Shown here: piece after piece, positions 14,918 to 17,998 of the stretch
Position numbering within the stretch: the first letter of the stretch is position 1
Layout: each line of letters starts with the position of its first letter
Origin: Proteobacteria bacterium UBA2996
GTDB lineage: Bacteria > Pseudomonadota > Gammaproteobacteria > Arenicellales > UBA868
Assembly (NCBI GenBank): GCA_002346525.1
Contig: DDZY01000033.1
Span: 1-17,998, forward strand
DNA length: 17,998 nucleotides
Reading direction: 5' to 3'
Made by a program: the position numbers and the translations under genes
Notes under the pieces: generated by a model
Told to the model about the DNA's origin: nothing
What the model saw: only the letters and a program-made list of their open reading frames with translations
Database searches by the model: none

Positions 14918-15976
14918 ATGTTCTGGAAGAGCGCAAAGCGGTTCATGATCTTCTGGTCCTTTGTCCTGCTCGCAGCCTATTTGGTTTATATCTATCCGCT
15001 GCATCGACTGACCGCATGGTTGGGCTATCCCACCCTGTTGAACGTTCCGGCGATCGTGGGACTTTGGTTTGCCGTCACCGCAATCCTATGGCTCTCCTTT
15101 AGAAGCTCCAGCCGTGCACTGGAAGTCGTTCTTTACAACTGGATGGGCATCGGATTTGTATTCTTTACACCCTGCCTGCTCTATGAAGTATTACGACTCG
15201 GCGTCCCGCTGAATGATCGCTGGGCTGCCCTCTTGATTCTCGTAATCGGAATCGGTCTCGTTGTCTTTGCATTCGCGAATGCGCAGCGCCTGTACTGCAA
15301 GCAACTTCGCTTTAGCGATCCCCGGTTTACCCGGAAAACCCGTCTTGTCCAGATCAGCGACGTACATATCGGATCTCGGTCCGCCGGGTTTCTCGAGCGA
15401 GTGGTAAAAACCATCAATGACAAGGATCCGGATTTCGTCCTCATCACAGGAGACTTTCTGGACGCAAAACGGGTGGAGCCAAAAGATATCGCCTCACTCA
15501 AGAATCTAAAGGCACCGATCTATTTCTCGATCGGCAACCATGAACGCTACGCCGGACTGAAACGGGTCATCCCCATGCTTGAAAACGCGGGTTGCATACT
15601 TTTACGAACCCAGGCGGTGAGTTTCGGGGAAGTGCAATTGATTGGGATCGACGACGCCGAAGATCGGTACCAGGTCGAAAACGAACTCGCCAAAATTGAC
15701 CTGAACCCTGAATGCTTCAAAGTGCTTATTTACCACCGGCCGCTGGGATGGGAGGCAGCGGTCGACTCAGGGATTAACCTGATGCTCTGTGGACACACTC
15801 ACAACGGCCAGATTTTCCCTTTCAACTGGCTGGTGCGCCAGCAGTTCCAGAAAGTCCGCGGACTGCATACCCGGGACAACTGCCATCTCTATGTCTCACC
15901 TGGAACCGGCACCTGGGGCCCCGCGATGCGGCTTGGCTCACGCAACGAGATCACCTGCATTGATCTTCACTGTTGA
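14918..15976 (+). CDS. Membrane-anchored metallophosphoesterase (YaeI-like)
   Basis: 352 residues. The N-terminal 125 residues hold about four membrane segments (near 10-26, 43-60, 72-92, 103-121). The rest is a calcineurin-like phosphoesterase domain with all metal motifs: ISDVHIG (D148, H150), TGDFLD (D179), GNHER (N207, H208), LIYHRP, and CGHTHNGQ. Metal ligands are thus complete, so it should be an active phosphohydrolase. Relatives include YkuE/YaeI-type enzymes acting on UDP or lipid-linked phosphates, but the substrate here is unknown. The domain is predicted to face the cytoplasm or periplasm depending on helix count. It starts 15 bases after the GMC gene without a Shine-Dalgarno, which suggests coupling in an operon. 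Confidence 0.9.
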   Translation: MFWKSAKRFMIFWSFVLLAAYLVYIYPLHRLTAWLGYPTLLNVPAIVGLWFAVTAILWLSFRSSSRALEVVLYNWMGIGFVFFTPCLLYEVLRLGVPLNDRWAALLILVIGIGLVVFAFANAQRLYCKQLRFSDPRFTRKTRLVQISDVHIGSRSAGFLERVVKTINDKDPDFVLITGDFLDAKRVEPKDIASLKNLKAPIYFSIGNHERYAGLKRVIPMLENAGCILLRTQAVSFGEVQLIGIDDAEDRYQVENELAKIDLNPECFKVLIYHRPLGWEAAVDSGINLMLCGHTHNGQIFPFNWLVRQQFQKVRGLHTRDNCHLYVSPGTGTWGPAMRLGSRNEITCIDLHC

Positions 15977-16064
15977 GAGGTATTCACCCTGATTCCCAAT
16001 CAATCCGCAATCTCGAGCCGCATCAGCCTCCGATTAGAATCATCGCCCAGCCTTTACCTCTCAA
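15973..16064. repeat. 10-bp inverted repeat flanking the gap after the phosphoesterase gene
   Basis: TTGAGAGGTA (15973-15982) and TACCTCTCAA (16055-16064) are exact reverse complements 72 bases apart. The left arm overlaps the phosphoesterase stop codon. A small TGATT/AATCA hairpin sits inside the left half. The 132-base gap to the transporter (15977-16108) contains nothing else I can identify, no convincing promoter and no ribosome binding site for the next gene. It may fold as the mRNA end of the upstream operon, or be chance. Confidence 0.4.
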
Positions 16065-16108
16065 TAGCAACTGTTTCACTAAATTCTTAAGTCGCGGTTC
16101 CCGTTTCC

Positions 16109-17020
16109 ATGCGCCAAACATCCTACGTCGGTATCTGTATCGTTGTTTTTGTCTCAGCTGGGGCCTGGGGTCTTTATTGGCTGCCTCAGCGGCTGCTCCT
16201 TGATTTGGGTATGACGGGGGGATGGGGCACCGTTGGACAATATCTGATCTCGTTTATCGTCCTGATCCCGGTGGCGATATGGCGCATTTCCAAAGGACAG
16301 AAAATCGGCTTACAGCACTGGCTCTGCGGTTTGCTATTGGGAAGCGGAGCCATCTTTTACGCCAACTCCTTCCTGGTAACAGAGGTGATCCGGGCGCTGG
16401 TCTTTTTCTATCTTGCACCTCTTTGGGCGAGTCTGATTGAAGCCGTCTTTTTGAAGCGTCGACTGAAATGGTCGCGCGTGGTGACCGTAACTTTGGCACT
16501 GGCGGGCGTCTGGGTGGCTGTTGGTTTGGAAGTCGGCATTCCTCTCCCCATTTATTTAGGCGATTGGTTCGGTCTGATTGCGGGGGTGCTCATTACTGCC
16601 GGCGCCGCCCGTACGGAGATCGAGCAGCCCGAGGGAATCTTTCCCCTGCTGTTCATGGTGATCATCTTTGGCCTATTTGCAACAGTCGCTCAATATCCGC
16701 TCCTGGTTGATGCGCTTGGCGCAATGCCGTCAATCCAGAATGTCATGTCCAGCCTTCCTCTGCTGCTGGGCATCTCCCTGTTTTTTGTCTTGCCGACGAC
16801 AGCAATTATTTTTTGGTCGCCCTCAAGAATTGGTACCGGGGTTTTTGGTATCCTGATCCTCTCGGAACTGGTGGTCGGCGTGATTAGCGCGGCCTTGCTC
16901 ACCGATGAGCCGTTTGGCTGGCCCCAGATTGTGGGCACTGCGCTGATTCTTGCTGCCGGTGTACTGGAAGTAATTGCCAGCAATCGGCCGACATTACCGA
17001 GAGCGCTCACACCAAATTGA
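16109..17020 (+). CDS. EamA/DMT-family transporter
   Basis: 303 residues with about ten hydrophobic segments in two five-helix halves, the plan of the drug/metabolite transporter superfamily (EamA). Typical pieces are the first-helix region SAGAWGLYWLPQR, VIRALVFFYLAPLWASLIEAVFLKRRL at the end of helix 4 (a conserved EamA stretch), and ILSELVVGVISAALLTDEPFGWPQIVGTALILAAGVLEV near the C-terminus. The substrate is not predictable. The start at 16109 lacks a Shine-Dalgarno, but the first residues run directly into the first helix, so a shorter form is unlikely. It ends 72 bases before the convergent thpR stop. Possibly not co-transcribed with the phosphoesterase gene. Confidence 0.92.
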   Translation: MRQTSYVGICIVVFVSAGAWGLYWLPQRLLLDLGMTGGWGTVGQYLISFIVLIPVAIWRISKGQKIGLQHWLCGLLLGSGAIFYANSFLVTEVIRALVFFYLAPLWASLIEAVFLKRRLKWSRVVTVTLALAGVWVAVGLEVGIPLPIYLGDWFGLIAGVLITAGAARTEIEQPEGIFPLLFMVIIFGLFATVAQYPLLVDALGAMPSIQNVMSSLPLLLGISLFFVLPTTAIIFWSPSRIGTGVFGILILSELVVGVISAALLTDEPFGWPQIVGTALILAAGVLEVIASNRPTLPRALTPN

Positions 17021-17174
17021 GTTCAGTTTGGCGTTGGTCCGGTGTCGACGGTCTCGACGCGCCAATCGGTCTGCCCCACCGCCAACACTTCGCTAACCAA
17101 CACTTAAGATCACTGAACGCCAGCCGAATGGGGCGCAGTGTCTCTGACGATCGGCAAGTTTGGGATTCGTACAT
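17007..17174 (-). CDS. Possible small protein gene with strong ribosome binding site
   Basis: 55 codons from ATG 17174 to a stop at 17007, inside the thpR tail in another frame and overlapping the last 14 bases of the opposing transporter gene. The reason to list it is the sequence AAAGGAGG, which ends four bases before the ATG; few genes in this window have one so good. The product starts MYESQTCRSSETLRPIRLAF and includes C-W-L-A-K-C-W-R-W; it is basic, has no membrane segment and resembles nothing I know. It may be chance, or a genuine small gene left exposed if ThpR really ends earlier. Confidence 0.3.
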   Translation of the reverse strand: MYESQTCRSSETLRPIRLAFSDLKCWLAKCWRWGRPIGASRPSTPDQRQTELNLV

Positions 17175-17773
17175 AAAGCCTCCTTTCTTTGTGGTTGCGC
17201 GCGAAGGCATCTTGCCGGCTTCGGGGGCTCACACGATGAGTTCCCCTTGAGAAAATGATGTTCGACGCGGTAAACCGCTCCTTTTGGGTGTAACTTGCTT
17301 GAAAAGAGCTGGAACGAATCTATCCAAAACGGATCGGTTCGCGCCAGATAAAGCGTCTCGAGAGACCGGGCGAGGTCTGCGAAAGATACGCCATCTAATC
17401 GCGCCAAAGTAAGGTGCGGGCGAAATCTACGCAGTTCGATCTTGATTCCGAGCGCTCGGCAATGCTTGGAGACTTTTTTCTGCAGCGTTAGCAACTCAGG
17501 ACTTGCACAGACATCCGCCCAAAGAATCCGAGGTGCCTTTTTACCTCCAAAGAAATCAACGCTCTGAAATCTCAATTCAAACGGAGCGAACTCAAGACCC
17601 TCGAGCGAATCACAAACCTCACGATAAACATTCATCGGTTGCTCACCCAGAAAAGCGAGCGTCACGTGCATCTGGTCAGGCTCGACCCAACGCGCACCCC
17701 TTAAAGACAATCGCCAACCCATGAGCTGGTCTTTTACCGAATCCGGAATATTGATTGCCACGAACAACCTCAA
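17093..17773 (-). CDS. thpR: RNA 2',3'-cyclic phosphodiesterase (2H family)
   Basis: Member of the 2H phosphoesterase (LigT-like) family that opens 2',3'-cyclic phosphates on RNA ends. Both HxTx motifs are present: HVTL (H36, T38) and HLTL (H120, T122). The N-terminus MRLFVAINIPDSVKDQL and the domain up to YRVEHHFL (residue 175) match the usual length of about 175-185. A further 51 residues (KGNSSCEPPKPARCLRAQ onward) look unlike the family; see findings. The start is a TTG at 17773, supported by AAGGAGG about nine bases upstream. It diverges from the tRNA-Leu gene (134-base gap) and converges on the transporter. Confidence 0.92.
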   Translation of the reverse strand: MRLFVAINIPDSVKDQLMGWRLSLRGARWVEPDQMHVTLAFLGEQPMNVYREVCDSLEGLEFAPFELRFQSVDFFGGKKAPRILWADVCASPELLTLQKKVSKHCRALGIKIELRRFRPHLTLARLDGVSFADLARSLETLYLARTDPFWIDSFQLFSSKLHPKGAVYRVEHHFLKGNSSCEPPKPARCLRAQPQRKEALCTNPKLADRQRHCAPFGWRSVILSVG

Positions 17774-17907
17774 AGTATCAGACCTCCTTTCGCAGCGGAA
17801 TCAGTCACTAGCCAACCTCCACAATGTTAAAATCATCCCTTTCAAAGACCGTCAGGCCGAATCCTGAAATTTCCGTGAGGATTGTTTTCGTCGGTTCTGA
17901 CCTAAAT

Positions 17908-17994
17908 GCCGAGGTGGCGAAACTGGTAGACGCGCCAGACTCAAAATCTGGTGGTGGCAACACCGTGTCGGTTCGAGTCCGACCCTCGGTACCA
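17908..17994 (+). tRNA. leuX: tRNA-Leu (anticodon CAA)
   Basis: 87 bases with the full class II (long variable arm) fold. The acceptor stem GCCGAGG (17908-17914) pairs with CCTCGGT, with one G-U at position 1-72 as in some E. coli leucine tRNAs. The D-arm contains TGGCGAAACTGGTAGACGC. The anticodon stem CCAGA/TCTGG encloses loop CTCAAAA, so the anticodon is CAA, reading UUG. The variable arm has GGTG/CACC. The T-arm is GTCGG-TTCGAGT-CCGAC. The CCA end is encoded (17992-17994). It matches E. coli leuX closely. No convincing promoter is visible in 17774-17907. Confidence 0.97.
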
Positions 17995-17998
17995 GATA

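Noticed and set aside
17021..17092. Terminator between the transporter and thpR
   Set aside because: TTGGCG/CGCCAA encloses a GTCGA/TCGAC hairpin, but no U-run follows on either strand; a factor-dependent end is possible but not supported.
1..17998. CRISPR array, insertion sequence, transposase, integrase or phage genes
   Set aside because: I saw no regularly spaced repeats, no transposase or recombinase motifs and no phage structural genes in any frame.

Overview
The window reads as a chromosomal segment from a gammaproteobacterium of moderately high GC content. The evidence is a 7Fe-type FdxA ferredoxin tail, and the gene order queA-tgt-yajC-secD-secF-nrdR-ribD-(rib)-nusB-thiL-pgpA, which is the Escherichia coli-like order. 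A riboflavin gene of the RibBX type (active RibB fused to a degenerate RibA domain) also fits Proteobacteria. I cannot name a genus.

Layout. 1-222: 3' end of fdxA, plus strand. 265-11016: twelve minus-strand housekeeping genes with overlaps or very short gaps, probably one or two long transcripts. In transcription order they are queA, tgt (queuosine in tRNA), yajC, secD, secF (Sec accessory complex), nrdR (ribonucleotide reductase repressor), ribD, ribE, ribBX (riboflavin), nusB (antitermination), thiL (thiamine diphosphate) and pgpA (phosphatidylglycerol). The gene expected between the ribB-type gene and nusB, ribH (lumazine synthase), is absent: ribBX and nusB overlap at their ends. The RibA-like half of RibBX has no cysteines and cannot be a normal GTP cyclohydrolase II, so RibH and RibA must be supplied from elsewhere.

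11017-12216: a divergent two-gene operon on the plus strand. It has a near-consensus sigma70 promoter and a perfect 14-bp palindrome near the start of transcription. It encodes an unrecognised membrane protein of about six segments and a small winged-helix regulator. 12217-12509: a GC-rich non-coding stretch with several strong stems, including an 11-bp stem nested in a 6-bp stem and a 9-bp hairpin. It is a candidate structured RNA or a decayed repeat.

12510-17773: accessory genes. These are a GYD-domain protein (minus), a 3' remnant of a short-chain dehydrogenase (minus), a GMC flavoprotein oxidoreductase (plus), a membrane-anchored metallophosphoesterase (plus), a DMT/EamA transporter (plus) and the RNA 2',3'-cyclic phosphodiesterase ThpR (minus). 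ThpR carries an odd 50-residue tail, inside which lies a possible small gene with a strong ribosome binding site. 17908-17994: a complete tRNA-Leu(CAA).

Most of the window is ordinary. The parts that deserve a second look are the promoter/palindrome/membrane-protein/regulator module, the structured intergenic region beside it, the altered riboflavin locus, and the ThpR tail with its embedded small reading frame.
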